Of a DNA stretch of 64,000 bases, positions 50,800-64,000 are shown one piece after another (position 1 is the first letter of the stretch; each line of letters begins with the position of its first letter). The notes below the pieces were generated by a model. That model saw only the letters and a program-made list of their open reading frames with translations. It made no database searches and had not been told where the DNA came from. The position numbers were made by a program, and so were the translations under genes. This DNA is from Ashinkailepas kermadecensis (taxonomy: Eukaryota > Arthropoda > Thecostraca > Neolepadidae), in assembly GCA_034440615.1 (NCBI GenBank), contig JAOTOM010004293.1, positions 192,001 through 256,000 on the forward strand, in the 5' to 3' direction.

Positions 50800-53700
50800 T
50801 AGTCGTCACATTTTCAACCCGATTTAGGCCTTCCTGAAACATAAAACGCCTTCCAAAATGCATGGCTCTTGTGTTTCAGAATAGCCCTCTGACGGAAATA
50901 AAACTTCATTGTTTTGGGATATGGTTTATTCAAGGCGCACATTCAATATCAACTCTTCCAAACTTCGTCAGGAGGCATAGTTGAGAAAGATAACGAGTGA
51001 AAAATTTCCTGACCAAATGTAAAACATGCTTCCATGAGGCACGCGAACAAATCACCAAGATGCTTTTCTGAGATCAGCTGCTAGTGAAGAAATATTTTAA
51101 AATGTCACATTTTCAACCCGATTTAGGCCTTCCTGAAACATAAAACGCCTTCCAAAATGCATGGCTCTTGTGTTTCAGAATAGCCCTCTGACGGAAATAA
51201 AACTTCATTGTGTTCGGATATGGTTTATTCACGGGATGCGTGGCGCACATTCAATATCAACTCTTCCAAACTTCGTCAGGAGGCATAGTTGAGAAATATA
51301 ACGAGTGAAAAATTTCCTGACCAAATGTAAAACATGCTTCCATGAGGCACGCGAACAAATCACCAAGATGCTTTTCTGAGATCAGCTGCTAGTGAAGAAA
51401 TATTTTAAGTCATCACATTTTCAACCCGATTTAGGCCTTCCTGAAACATAAAACGCCTTCCAAAATGCATGGCTCTTGTGTTTCAGAATAGCCCTCTGAC
51501 GGAAATAAAACTTCATTGTGTTCGGATATGGTTTATTCACGGGATGCGTGGCGCACATTCAATATCAACTCTTCCAAACTACGTCAGGAGGCATAGTTGA
51601 GAAATATAACGAGTGAAAAATTTCCTGACCAAATGTAAAACATGCTTTAATGAGGCACGCGAGCAAATCACGAAGATGCTTTTCTGAGATCAGCTGCTAG
51701 TGAAGAAATATTTTAAGTCGTCACATTTTCAACCCGATTTAGGCCTTCCTGAAACATAAAACGCCTTCCAAAATGCATGGCTCTTGTGTTTCAGAATAGC
51801 CCTCTGACGGAAATAAAACTTCATTGTTTTCGGATATGGTTTATTCACGGGATGCGTGGCGCACATTCAATATCAACTCTTCCAAACTTCGTCAGGAGGC
51901 ATAGTTGAGAAATATAACGAGTGAAAAATTTCCTGACCAAGTGTAAAACATGCTTCCATGAGGCACGCGAACAAATCACCAAGACGCTTTTCTGAGATCA
52001 GCTGCTAGTGAAGAAATATTTTAACTCGTCACATTTTCAACCCGATTTAGGCCTTCCTGAAACATAAAACGCCTTCCAAAATGCATGGCTCTTGTGTTTC
52101 AGAATAGCCCTCTGACGGAAATAAAACTTCATTGTTTTCGGATATGGTTTATTCACGGGATGCGTGGCGCACATTCAAATATCAACTCTTCCAAACTTCG
52201 TCAGGAGGCATAGTTGAGAAATATAACGAGTGAAAAATTTCCTGACCAAATGTAAAACATGCTTTCATGAGGCACGCGAACAAATCACCAAGATGCTTTT
52301 CTGAGATCAGCTGCTAGTGAAGAAATATTTTAACTCGTCACATTTTCAACCCGATTTAGGCCTTCCTGAAACATAAAACGCCTTCCAAAATGCATGGCTC
52401 TTGTGTTTCAGAATAGCCCTCTGACGGAAATAAAACTTCATTGTTTTCGGATATGGTTTATTCACGGGATGCGTGGCGCACATTCAATATCAACTCTTCC
52501 AAACTTCGTCAGGAGGCATAGTTGAGAAATATAACGAGTGAAAAATTTCCTGACCAAATGTAAAACATGCTTTCATGAGGCACGCGAACAAATCACCAAG
52601 ATGCTTTTCTGAGATCAGCTGCTAGTGAAGAAATATTTTAAACCGTCACATTTTCAACCCGATTTAGGCCTTCCTGAAACATAAAACGCCTTCCAAAATG
52701 CATGGCTCTTGTGTTTCAGAATAGCCCTCTGACGGAAATAAAACTTCATTGTTTTCGGATATGGTTTATTCACGGGATGCATGGCGCACATTCAATATCA
52801 ACTCTTCCAAACTTCGTCAGGAGGCATAGTTGAGAAAGATAACGAGTGAAAAATTTCCTGACCAAGTGTAAAACATGCTTCCATGAGGCACGCGAACAAA
52901 TCACCAAGATGCTTTTCTGAGATCAGCTGCTAGTGAAGAAATATTTTAACTCGTCACATTTTCAACCCGATTTAGGCCTTCCTGAAACATAAAACGCCTT
53001 CCAAAATGCATGGCTCTTGTGTTTCAGAATAGCCCTCTGACGGAAATAAAACTTCATTGTTTTCGGATATGGTTTATTCACGGGATGCGTCCCGCACATT
53101 CAAAATCAACTCTTCCAAACTTCGTCAGGAGGCATAGTTGGGACATATAACGAGTGAAAAATTTCCTGACCAAATGTAAAACATGCTTTCATGAGGCACG
53201 CGAACAAATCACCAAGATGCTTTTCTGAGATCAGCTGCTAGTGAAGAAATATTTTAAGTCGTCACATTTTCAACCCGATTTAGGCCTTCCTGAAACATAA
53301 AACGCCTTCCAAAATGCATGGCTCTTGTGTTTCAGAATAGCCCTCTGACGGAAATAAAACTTCATTGTTTTCGAATATGGTTTATTCACGGGATGCTTGA
53401 TGGCGCACATTCAATATCAACTCTTCCAAACTTCGTCAGGAGGCATAGTTGAGAAATATAACGAGTGAAAAATTTCCTGACCAAATGTATGTAAACATGC
53501 TTCCATGAGGCACGCGAACAAATCACCAAGATGCTTTTCTGAGATCAGCTGCTAGTGAAGAAATATTTTAAGTCATCACATTTTCAACCCGATTTAGGCC
53601 TTCCTGAAACATAAAACGCCTTCCAAAATGCATGGCTCTTGTGTTTCAGAATAGCCCTCTGACGGAAATAAAACTTCATTGTTTTCGGATATGGTTTATT

Positions 53701-56700
53701 CACGGGATGCGTGGCGCACATTCAATATCAACTCTTCCAAACTTCGTCAGGAGGCATAGTTGAGAAATATAACGAGTGAAAAATTTCCTGACCAAATGTA
53801 AAACATGCTTCTGGACCAATGTAAAACATGCTTCCATGAGGCACGCGAACAAATCACCAAGATGCTTTTCTGAGATCAGCTGCTAGTGAAGAAATATTTT
53901 AACTCGTCACATTTTCAACCCGATTTAGGCCTTCCTGAAACATAAAACGCCTTCCAAAATGCATGGCTCTTGTGTTTCAGAATAGCCCTCTGACGGAAAT
54001 AAAACTTCATTGTTTTCGGATATGGTTTATTCACGGGATGCGTCCCGCACATTCAAAATCAACTCTTCCAAACTTCGTCAGGAGGCATAGTTGGGACATA
54101 TAACGAGTGAAAAATTTCCTGACCAAATGTAAAACATGCTTTCATGAGGCACGCGAACAAATCACCAAGATGCTTTTCTGAGATCAGCTGCTAGTGAAGA
54201 AATATTTTAAGTCATCACATTTTCAACCCGATTTAGGCCTTCCTGAAACATAAAACGCCTTCCAAAATGCATGGCTCTTGTGTTTCAGAATAGCCCTCTG
54301 ACGGAAATAAAACTTCATTGTGTTCGGATATGGTTTATTCACGGGATGCGTGGCGCACATTCAATATCAACTCTTCCAAACTACGTCAGGAGGCATAGTT
54401 GAGAAATATAACGAGTGAAAAATTTCCTGACCAAATGTAAAACATGCTTCAATGAGGCACGCGAGCAAATCACCAAGATGCTTTTCTGAGATCAGCTGCT
54501 AGTGAAGAAATATTTTGAACCGTGACATTTTCAATCCGATTTAGCCCTTCCTGAAACATAAAACGCCTTAAACATAAAACGCCTTCCAAAATGCATGGCT
54601 CTTGTGTTTCAGAATAGCCCTCTGACGGAAATAAAACTTCATTGTTTTCGGATATGGTTTATTCACGGGATGCGTGGCGCACATTCAATATCAACTCTTC
54701 CAAACTTCGTCAGGAGGCATAGTTGAGAAATATAACGAGTGAAAAATTTCCTGACCAAGTGTAAAACATGCTTCCATGAGGACACGCGAACAAATCACCA
54801 AGATGCTTTTCTGAGATCAGCTGCTAGTGAAGAAATATTTTAACTCGTCACATTTTCAACCCGATTTAGGCCTTCCTGAAACATAAAACGCCTTCCAAAA
54901 TGCATGGCTCTTGTGTTTCAGAATAGCCCTCTGACGGAAATAAAACTTCATTGTTTTCGGATATGGTTTATTCACGGGATGCATGGCGCCATTCACATTC
55001 AATATCAACTCTTCCAAACTTCGTCAGGAGGCATAGTTGAGAAAGATAACGAGTGAAAAATTTCCTGACCAAGTGTAAAACATGCTTCCATGAGGCACGC
55101 GAACAAATCACCAAGACGCTTTTCTGAGATCAGCTGCTAGTGAAGAAATATTTGAACTCGTCACATTTTCAACCCGATTTAGGCCTTCCTGAAACATAAA
55201 ACGCCTTCCAAAATGCATGGCTCTTGTGTTTCAGAATAGCCCTCTGACGGAAATAAAACTTCATTGTTTTCGGATATGGTTTATTCACGGGATGCGTCCC
55301 GCACATTCAAAATCAACTCTTCCAAACTTCGTCAGGAGGCATAGTTGGGACATATAACGAGTGAAAAATTTCCTGACCAAATGTAAAACATACTTTCATA
55401 AGGCACAGGAACAAATCACACAGATGCTTTTTCTGAGATCAGCTGCTAGTGAAGAAATATTTTAAGCCGTCACATTTTCAACCCGATTTAGGCCTTCCTG
55501 AAACATAAAACGCCTTCCAAAATGCATGGCTCTTGTGTTTCAGAATAGCCCTCTGACGGAAATAAAACTTCATTGTTTTCGGATATGGTTTATTCACGGG
55601 ATGCGTGGCGCACATTCAATATCAACTCTTCCAAACTTCGTCAGGAGGCATAGTTGAGAAAGATTATAACGAGTGAAAAATTTCCTGACCAAATGTGTAA
55701 AACATGCTTTTTCGCATGAGGCACAAATCGTCACAAACAAAGATGCTTTCCTGAGATCAGCTGCTAGTGAAGAAATATTTTAACTCGTCACATTTTCAAC
55801 CCGATTTAGGCCTTCCTGAAACATAAAACGCCTTCCAAAATGCATGGCTCTTGTGTTTCAGAATAGCCCTCTGACGGAAATAAAACTTCATTGTTTTCGG
55901 ATATGGTTTATTCACGGGATGCGTGGCGCACATTCAAATATCAACTCTTCCAAACTTCGTCAGGAGGCATAGTTGAGAAATATAACGAGTGAAAAATTTC
56001 CTGACCAAATGTAAATGTTAAAACATGCTTCCATGAGGCACGCGAACAAATCACCAAGATGCTTTTCTGAGATCAGCTGCTAGTGAAGAAATATTTTAAC
56101 TCGTCACATTTTCAACCCGATTTAGGCCTTCCTGAAACATAAAACGCCTTCCAAAATGCATGGCTCTTGTGTTTCAGAATAGCCCTCTGACGGAAATAAA
56201 ACTTCATTGTTTTCGGATATGGTTTATTCACGGGATGCGTGGCGCACATTCAATATCAACTCTTCCAAACTACGTCAGGAGGCATAGTTGAGAAATATAA
56301 CGAGTGAAAAATTTCCTGACCAAGTGTAAAACATGCTTCCATGAGGCACGCGAACAAATCACCAAGATGCTTTTCTGAGATCAGCTGCTAGTGAAGAAAT
56401 ATTTTAACTCGTCACATTTTCAACCCGATTTAGGCCTTCCTGAAACATAAAACGCCTTCCAAAATGCATGGCTCTTGTGTTTCAGAATAGCCCTCTGACG
56501 GAAATAAAACTTCATTGTTTTCGGATATGGTTTATTCACGGGATGCATGGCGCACATTCAATATCAACTCTTCCAAACTTCGTCAGGAGGCATAGTTGAG
56601 AAATATAACGAGTGAAAAATTTCCTGACCAAATGTAAAACATGCTTCAAAACATGCTTTAATGAGGCACGCGAGCAAATCACCAAGATGCTTTTCTGAGA

Positions 56701-59700
56701 TCAGCTGCTAGTGAAGAAATATTTTGAACCGTGACATTTTCAATCCGATTTAGCCCTTCCTGAAACATAAAACGCCTTCCAAAATGCATGGCTCTTGTGT
56801 TTCAGAATAGCCCTCTGACGGAAATAAAACTTCATTGTTTTCGGATATGGTTTATTCACGGGATGCGTCCCGCACATTCAAAATCAACTCTTCCAAACTT
56901 CGTCAGGAGGCATAGTTGGGACATATAACGAGTGAAAAATTTCCTGACCAAATGTAAAACATGCTTTCATGAGGCACGCGAAGAAATCACCAAGATGCCT
57001 TTCTGAGATCAGCTGCTAGTGAAGAAATATTTTAAGTCGTCACATTTTCAACCCGATTTAGGCCTTCCTGAAACATAAAACGCCTTCCAAAATGCATGGC
57101 TCTTGTGTTTCAGAATAGCCCTCTGACGGAAATAAAACTTCATTGTTTTCGGATATGGTTTATTCACGGGATGCATGGCGCACATTCAATATCAACTCTT
57201 CCAAACTTCGTCAGGAGGCATAGTTGAGAAATATAACGAGTGAAAAATTTCCTGACCAAGTGTAAAACATGCTTCCATGAGGCACGCGAACAAATCACCA
57301 AGATGCTTTTCTGAGATCAGCTGCTAGTGAAGAAATATTTTAACTCGTCACATTTTCAACCCGATTTAGGCCTTCCTGAAACATAAAACGCCTTCCAAAA
57401 TGCATGGCTCTTGTGTTTCAGAATAGCCCTCTGACGGAAATAAAACTTCATTGTTTTCGGATATGGTTTATTCCCGGGATGCGTGGCGCACATTCAATAT
57501 CAACCCTTCCAAACTTCGTCAGGAGGCATAGTTGAGAAATATAACGAGTGAAAAATTTCCTGACCAAGTGTAAAACATGCTTTCATGAGGCACGCGAACA
57601 AATCACCAAGACGCTTTTCTGAGATCAGCTGCCAGTGAAGAAATATTTTAACTCGTCACATTTGCAACCCGATTTAGGCCTTCCTGAAGCATAAAACGCC
57701 TTCCAAAATGCATGGCTCTTGTGTTTCAGAATAGCTGGCTCTTGTGTTTCAGAATAGCCCTCTGACGGAAATAAAACTTCATTCTTTTCGGATATGGTTT
57801 TTTCCCAGGATGCGTCCCGCGCATTCAAAATCAACTCTTCCAAACTTCGTCAGGAGGCATAGTTGAGACATATAACGAGTGAAAAATTTCCTGACCAAAT
57901 GTAAAACATGCTTTCGCATGAAGGCACGCGAACAAATCACGAAGATGCTTTTGTGAGATCAGCTGCTAGTGAAGAAATATTTTAAGTCATCACATTTTCA
58001 ACCCGATTTAGGCCTTCCTGAAACATAAAACGCCTTCCAAAATGCATGGCTCTTGTGTTTCAGAATAGCCCTCTGACGGAAATAAAACTTCATTGTTTTC
58101 GGATATGGTTTATTCACGGGATGCATGGCGCACATTCAATATCAACTCTTCCAAACTTCGTCAGGAGGCATAGTTGAGACATATAACGAGTGAAAAATTT
58201 CCTGACCAAGTGTAAAACATGCTTCCATGAGCATGAGGCACGCGAACAAATCACCAAGATGCTTTTCTGAGATCAGCTGCTAGTGAAGAAATATTTTAAC
58301 TCGTCACATTTTCAACCCGATTTAGGCCTTCCTGAAACATAAAACGCCTTCCAAAATGCATGGCTCTTGTGTTTCAGAATAGCCCTCTGACGGAAATAAA
58401 ACTTCATTGTTTTCGGATATGGTTTATTCACGGGATGCGTGGCGCACATTCAATATCAACTCTTCCAAACTTCGTCAGGAGGCATAGTTGAGAAATATAA
58501 CGAGTGAAAAATTTCCTGACCAAATGTAAAACATGCTTTAAAACATGCTTCCATGAAGCACACGAACAAATCACAAAGATGCTTTCCTGAGATCAGCTGT
58601 CAGTGAAGAAATATTTAAATTCGTCACATTTTCAACCCGATTTAGCCCTTCCTGAAACATAAAACGCCTTCCAAAATGCATGGCTCTTGTGTTTCAGAAT
58701 AGCCCTCTGACGGAAATAAAACTTCATTGTTTTCGGATATGGTTTATTCACGGGATGCATGGCGCACATTCAATATCAACTCTTCCAAACTTCGTCAGGA
58801 GGCATAGTTGAGAAATATAACGAGTGAAAAATTTCCTGACCAAGTGTAAAACATGCTTCCATGAGGCACGCGAACAAATCACCAAGATGCTTTTCTGAGA
58901 TCAGCTGCTAGTGAAGAAATATTTTAACTCGTCACATTTTCAACCCGATTTAGGCCTTCCTGAAACATAAAACGCCTTCCAAAATGCATGGCTCTTGTGT
59001 TTCAGAATAGCCCTCTGACGGAAATAAAACTTCATTGTTTTCGGATATGGTTTATTCACGGGATGCGTGGCGCACATTCAATATCAACTCTTCCAAACTT
59101 CGTCAGGAGGCATAGTTGAGAAAGATAACAAGTGAAAAATTTCCTGACCAAGTGTAAAACATGCTTCCATGAGGCACGCGAACAAATCACCAAGATGCTT
59201 TTCTGAGATCAGCTGCTAGTGAAGAAATATTTTAACTCGTCACATTTTCAACCCGATTTAGGCCTTCCTGAAACATAAAACGCCTTCCAAAATGCATGGC
59301 TCTTGTGTTTCAGAATAGCCCTCTGACGGAAATAAAACTTCATTGTTTTCGGATATGGTTTATTCACGGGATGCGTCCCGCACATTCAAAATCAACTCTT
59401 CCAAACTTCGTCAGGAGGCATAGTTGGGACATATAACGAGTGAAAAATTTCCTGACCAAATGTAAAACATGCTTTCATGAGGCACGCGAAGAAATCACCA
59501 AGATGCCTTTCTGAGATCAGCTGCTAGTGAAGAAATATTTTAAGTCATCACATTTTCAACCCGATTTAGGCCTTCCTGAAACATAAAACGCCTTCCAAAA
59601 TGCATGGCTCTTGTGTTTCAGAATAGCCCTCTGACGGAAATAAAACTTCATTGTTTTCGGATATGGTTTATTCACGGGATGCGTGGCGCACATTCAAAAT

Positions 59701-62700
59701 CAACTCTTCCAAACTTCGTCAGGAGGCATAGTTGAGAAATATAACGAGTGAAAAATTTCCTGACCAAATGTAAAACATGCTTTAATGAGGCACGCGAGCA
59801 AATCACGAAGATGCTTTTCTGAGATCAGCTGCTAGTGAAGAAATATTTTAAGTCGTTACATTTTCAACTCGATTTAGGCCTTCCTGAAACATAAAACGCC
59901 TTCCAAAATGCATGGCTCTTGTGTTTCAGAATAGCCCTCTGACGGAAATAAAACTTCATTGTTTTCGGATATGGTTTATTCACGGGATGCGTGGCGCACA
60001 TTCAATATCAACTCTTCCAAACTTCGTCAGGAGGCATAGTTGAGAAAGATAACGAGTGAAAAATTTCCTGACCAAGTGTAAAACATGCTTCCATGAGGCA
60101 CGCGAACAAATCACCAAGATGCTTTTCTGAGATCAGCTGCTAGTGAAGAAATATTTTAACTCGTCACATTTTCAACCCGATTTAGGCCTTCCTGAAACAT
60201 AAAACGCCTTCCAAAATGCATGGCTCTTGTGTTTCAGAATAGCCCTCTGACGGAAATAAAACTTCATTGTTTTCGGATATGGTTTATTCACGGGATGCGT
60301 GGCGCACATTCAATATCAACTCTTCCAAACTTCGTCAGGAGGCATAGTTGAGAAATATAACGAGTGAAAAATTTCCTGACCAAATGTAAAACATGCTTTC
60401 ATGAGGCACGCGAACAAATCACCAAGATGCTTTTCTGAGATCAGCTGCTAGTGAAGAAATATTTGAACTCGTCACATTTTCAACCCGATTTAGGCCTTCC
60501 TGAAACATAAAACGCCTTCCAAAATGCATGGCTCTTGTGTTTCAGAATAGCCCTCTGACGGAAATAAAACTTCATTGTTTTCGGATATGGTTTATTCACG
60601 GGATGCGTCCCGCACATTCAAAATCAACTCTTCCAAACTTCGTCAGGAGGCATAGTTGGGACATATAACGAGTGAAAAATTTCCTGACCAAATGTAAAAC
60701 ATGCTTTCATGAGGCACGCGAAGAAATCACCAAGATGCTTTTCTGAGATCAGCTGCTAGTGAAGAAATATTTTAAGTCGTCACATTTTCAACCCGATTTA
60801 GGCCTTCCTGAAACATAAAACGCCTTCCAAAATGCATGGCTCTTGTGTTTCAGAATAGCCCTCTGACGGAAATTAAAACTTCATTGTTTTCGGATATGGT
60901 TTATTCACGGGATGCATGGCGCACATTCAATATCAACTCTTCCAAACTTCGTCAGGAGGCATAGTTGAGAAATATAACGAGTGAAAAATTTCCTGACCAA
61001 ATGTAAAACATGCTTCCATGAGGCACGCGAACAAATCACCAAGATGCTTTTCTGAGATCAGCTGCTAGTGAAGAAATATTTTAAGTCGTCACATTTTCAA
61101 CCCGATTTAGGCCTTCCTGAAACATAAAACGCCTTCCAAAATGCATGGCTCTTGTGTTTCAGAATAGCCCTCTGACGGAAATAAAACTTCATTGTTTTCG
61201 GATATGGTTTATTCACGGGATGCGTGGCGCACATTCAATATCAACTCTTCCAAACTACGTCAGGAGGCATAGTTGAGAAATATAACGAGTGAAAAATTTC
61301 CTGACCAAATGTAAAACATGCTTTCATGAGGCACGCGAACAAATCACCAAGATGCTTTTCTGAGATCAGCTGCTAGTGAAGAAATATTTTAACTCGTCAC
61401 ATTTTCAACCCGATTTAGGCCTTCCTGAAACATAAAACGCCTTCCAAAATGCATGGCTCTTGTGTTTCAGAATAGCCCTCTGACGGAAATAAAACTTCAT
61501 TGTTTTCGGATATGGTTTATTCACGGGATGCATGGCGCACATTCAATATCAACTCTTCCAAACTTCGTCAGGAGGCATAGTTGAGAAATATAACGAGTGA
61601 AAAATTTTCCTGACCAGATGTAAAACATGCTTCCATGAAGAGCACACGCGAACAAATCACAAAGATGTTTTCTTTCTGAGATCAGCTGTCAGCTGCTAGT
61701 GAAGAAATATTTAAATTCGTCACATTTTCAACCCGATTTAGCCCTTCCTGAAACATAAAACGCCTTCCAAAATGCATGGCTCTTGTGTTTCAGAATAGCC
61801 CTCTGACGGAAATAAAACTTCATTGTTTTCGGATGTAGTTTATTCACGGGATGCATGGCGCACATTCAATATCAACTCTTCCAAACTTCGTCAGGAGGCA
61901 TAGTTGAGAAAGATAACGAGTGAAAAATTTCCTGACCAAGTGTAAAACATGCTTCCATGAGGCACGCGAACAAATCACCAAGACGCTTTTCTGAGATCAG
62001 CTGCTAGTGAAGAAATATTTGAACTCGTCACATTTTCAACCCGATTTAGGCCTTCCTGAAACATAAAACGCCTTCCAAAATGCATGGCTCTTGTGTTTCA
62101 GAATAGCCCTCTGACGGAAATAAAACTTCATTGTTTTCGGATATGGTTTATTCACGGGATGCGTCCCGCACATTCAAAATCAACTCTTCCAAACTTCGTC
62201 AGGAGGCATAGTTGGGACATATAACGAGTGAAAAATTTCCTGACCAATGTTGACCAAATGTAAAACATGCTTTCATGAGGCACGCGAACAAATCACCAAG
62301 ATGCTTTTCTGAGATCAGCTGCTAGTGAAGAAATATTTTAAGTCATCACATTTTCAACCCGATTTAGGCCTTCCTGAAACATAAAACGCCTTCCAAAATG
62401 CATGGCTCTTGTGTTTCAGAATAGCCCTCTGACGGAAATAAAACTTCATTGTTTTCGGATATGGTTTATTCACGGGATGCGTGGCGCACATTCAATATCA
62501 ACTCTTCCAAACTTCGTCAGGAGGCATAGTTGAGAAATATAACGAGTGAAAAATTTCCTGACCAAGTGTAAAACATGCTTCCATGAGGCACGCGAACAAA
62601 TCACCAAGATGCTTTTCTGAGATCAGCTGCTAGTGAAGAAATATTTTAACTCGTCACATTTTCAACCCGATTTAGGCCTTCCTGAAACATAAAACGCCTT

Positions 62701-64000
62701 CCAAAATGCATGGCTCTTGTGTTTCAGAATAGCCCTCTGACGGAAATAAAACTTCATTGTTTTCGGATATGGTTTATTCCCGGGATGCGTCCCGCACATT
62801 CAAAATCAACTCTTCCAAACTTCGTCAGGAGGCATAGTTGGGACATATAACGAGTGAAAAATTTCCTGACCAAATGTAAAACATGCTTTCATGAGGCACG
62901 CGAAGAAATCACCAAGATGCTTTTCTGAGATCAGCTGCTAGTGAAGAAATATTTTAAGTCGTCACATTTTCAACCCGATTTAGGCCTTCCTGAAACATAA
63001 AACGCCTTCCAAAATGCATGGCTCTTGTGTTTCAGAATAGCCCTCTGACGGAAATAAAACTTCATTGTTTTCGGATATGGTTTATTCACGGGATGCATGG
63101 CGCACATTCAATATCAACTCTTCCAAACTTCGTCAGGAGGCATAGTTGAGAAAGATAACGAGTGAAAAATTTCCTGACCAAGTGTAAAACATGCTTCCAT
63201 GAAGCACACGAACAAATCACAAAGATGCTTTTCTGAGATCAGCTGAGATCAGCTGTCAATGAAGAAATATTTAAATCGTCACATTTTCAACCCGATTTAG
63301 CCCTTCCTGAAACATAAAACGCCTTCCAAAATGCATGGCTCTTGTGTTTCAGAATAGCCCTCTGACGGAAATAAAACTTCATTGTTTTCGGATGTGGTTT
63401 ATTCACGGGATGCATGGCGCACATTCAATATCAACTCTTCCAAACTTCGTCAGGAGGCATAGATGAGAAAGATAACGAGTGAAAAATGTCCTGACCAAAT
63501 GCAAAACATGCTTTAATGAGGCACGCGAACAAATCACAAAGATGCTTTTCTGAGATCAGCTGCTAGTGAAGAAATATTTTAAGCCATCACATTTTCAACC
63601 CGATTTAGCCCTTCCTGAAACATAAAACGCCTTCCAAAATGCATGGCTCTTGTGTTTCAGAATAGCCCTCTGACGGAAATAAAACTTCATTGTTTTCGGA
63701 TATGGTTTATTCACGGGATGCGTGGCGCACATTCAATATCAACTCTTCCAAACTTCGTCAGGAGGCATAGTTGAGAAATATAACGAGTGAAAAATTTCCT
63801 GACCAAGTGTAAAACATGCTTCCATGAGGCACGCGAACAAATCACCAAGATGCTTTTCTGAGATCAGCTGCTAGTGAAGAAATATTTTAACTCGTCACAT
63901 TTTCAACCCGATTTAGGCCTTCCTGAAACATAAAACGCCTTCCAAAATGCATGGCTCTTGTGTTTCAGAATAGCCCTCTGACGGAAATAAAACTTCATTG
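50800..64000. repeat. 308-bp satellite array, ~43 units, open at the right end
   Basis: Head-to-tail units beginning CACATTTTCAACCCGATTTA at 50807, 51106, 51414, 51722, 52030, 52339 and so on to 63896, mostly 308 bases apart (299-330 with small indels). Each unit contains GCCTTCCTGAAACATAAAAC, CCTCTGACGGAAATAAAACT, TCGGATATGGTTTATTCACG, ACTTCGTCAGGAGGCATAG, AATTTCCTGACCAA, ACATGCTTCCATGAGGCACG and GAGATCAGCTGCTAGTGAAG. The first ~150 bases are almost invariant; the AAACATGCTT...CACGCGAA part is variable. There is no ORF longer than about 70 codons and no coding sign. Such arrays are typical of heterochromatin; centromere function is possible but untested. Identity between units looks well above 95 percent, which means recent homogenisation. 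Confidence 0.97.

Noticed and set aside
57625..57843. 72-codon ORF in the satellite
   Set aside because: Found only in one mutated unit; other units have stops.
50800..64000. Hammerhead ribozyme in the 308-bp satellite (minus strand CTGACGA)
   Set aside because: The CTGANGA core is present, but I find no GAAA box or stem II after it.
50800..64000. CENP-B box or CRISPR-like array
   Set aside because: No CENP-B box match seen; units are contiguous tandem repeats without unique spacers.

Overview
This window is animal nuclear DNA, most likely from an invertebrate. Its genes are split by introns with GT..AG borders. It carries pieces of two animal genes: domino/EP400, a SWR1-type SNF2 chromatin remodeler, and an ASPHD-type aspartyl/asparaginyl beta-hydroxylase. 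The rest is non-LTR retrotransposons (I-like with RNase H, and CR1-like), tRNA-derived SINEs, a hAT-type MITE, many minisatellites and a large satellite array. Nothing looks bacterial. I cannot fix the phylum; arthropod is a reasonable guess from the element families.

Region 1 (1-13.5 kb, + strand) holds domino/EP400 exons in a permuted order. The C-terminal exons come first (1142-1975, 2872-3414 and a terminal exon with a stop at 4042-4248). They are followed by exons from the middle of the protein: a 45-base exon (4872-4916), the linker before the helicase C lobe (5325-5634), and two helicase C-lobe exons (12223-12425, 13346-13515). The intron between the last two groups contains a full-length but dead I-like LINE (LINE-A, 5923-11624, perfect 12-bp target-site duplication). 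That LINE was itself hit by a SINE.

Region 2 (13.5-29 kb) holds LINE and SINE fragments and an ASPHD-like gene on the minus strand (18.9 to 16.4 kb) with a frameshift, a nonsense codon and a small deletion. Its intron begins with a 48-bp minisatellite built from its own 5' splice site. After it come a 492-bp tandem duplication, a hAT MITE (22547-22759), a long CT microsatellite, and 40-bp and about 89-bp minisatellites.

Region 3 (29-46 kb) holds two inverted copies of a dispersed repeat (29.3-31.3 and 32.7-33.95 kb), which differ by a SINE present in only one copy. It also has a second I-like LINE family on the minus strand (LINE-E), a second full-length copy of the first family (LINE-B, 37892-44150, 14-bp target-site duplication), and simple or minisatellite repeats.

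Region 4 (46-64 kb) holds a CR1-like LINE on the minus strand, with an intact 937-residue endonuclease/reverse transcriptase ORF and an SGNH-hydrolase-type ORF1 with one stop. About 43 copies of a 308-bp satellite then run from 50.8 kb past the right edge.

The most notable observations are: ultra-short (47-59 bp) retroposed insertions with perfect target-site duplications that consist of little more than the 3' stem-loop of the I-like LINE; tandem duplication of in-frame 5' splice sites in both host genes; the permuted domino exon order; and the uneven conservation inside the 308-bp satellite.
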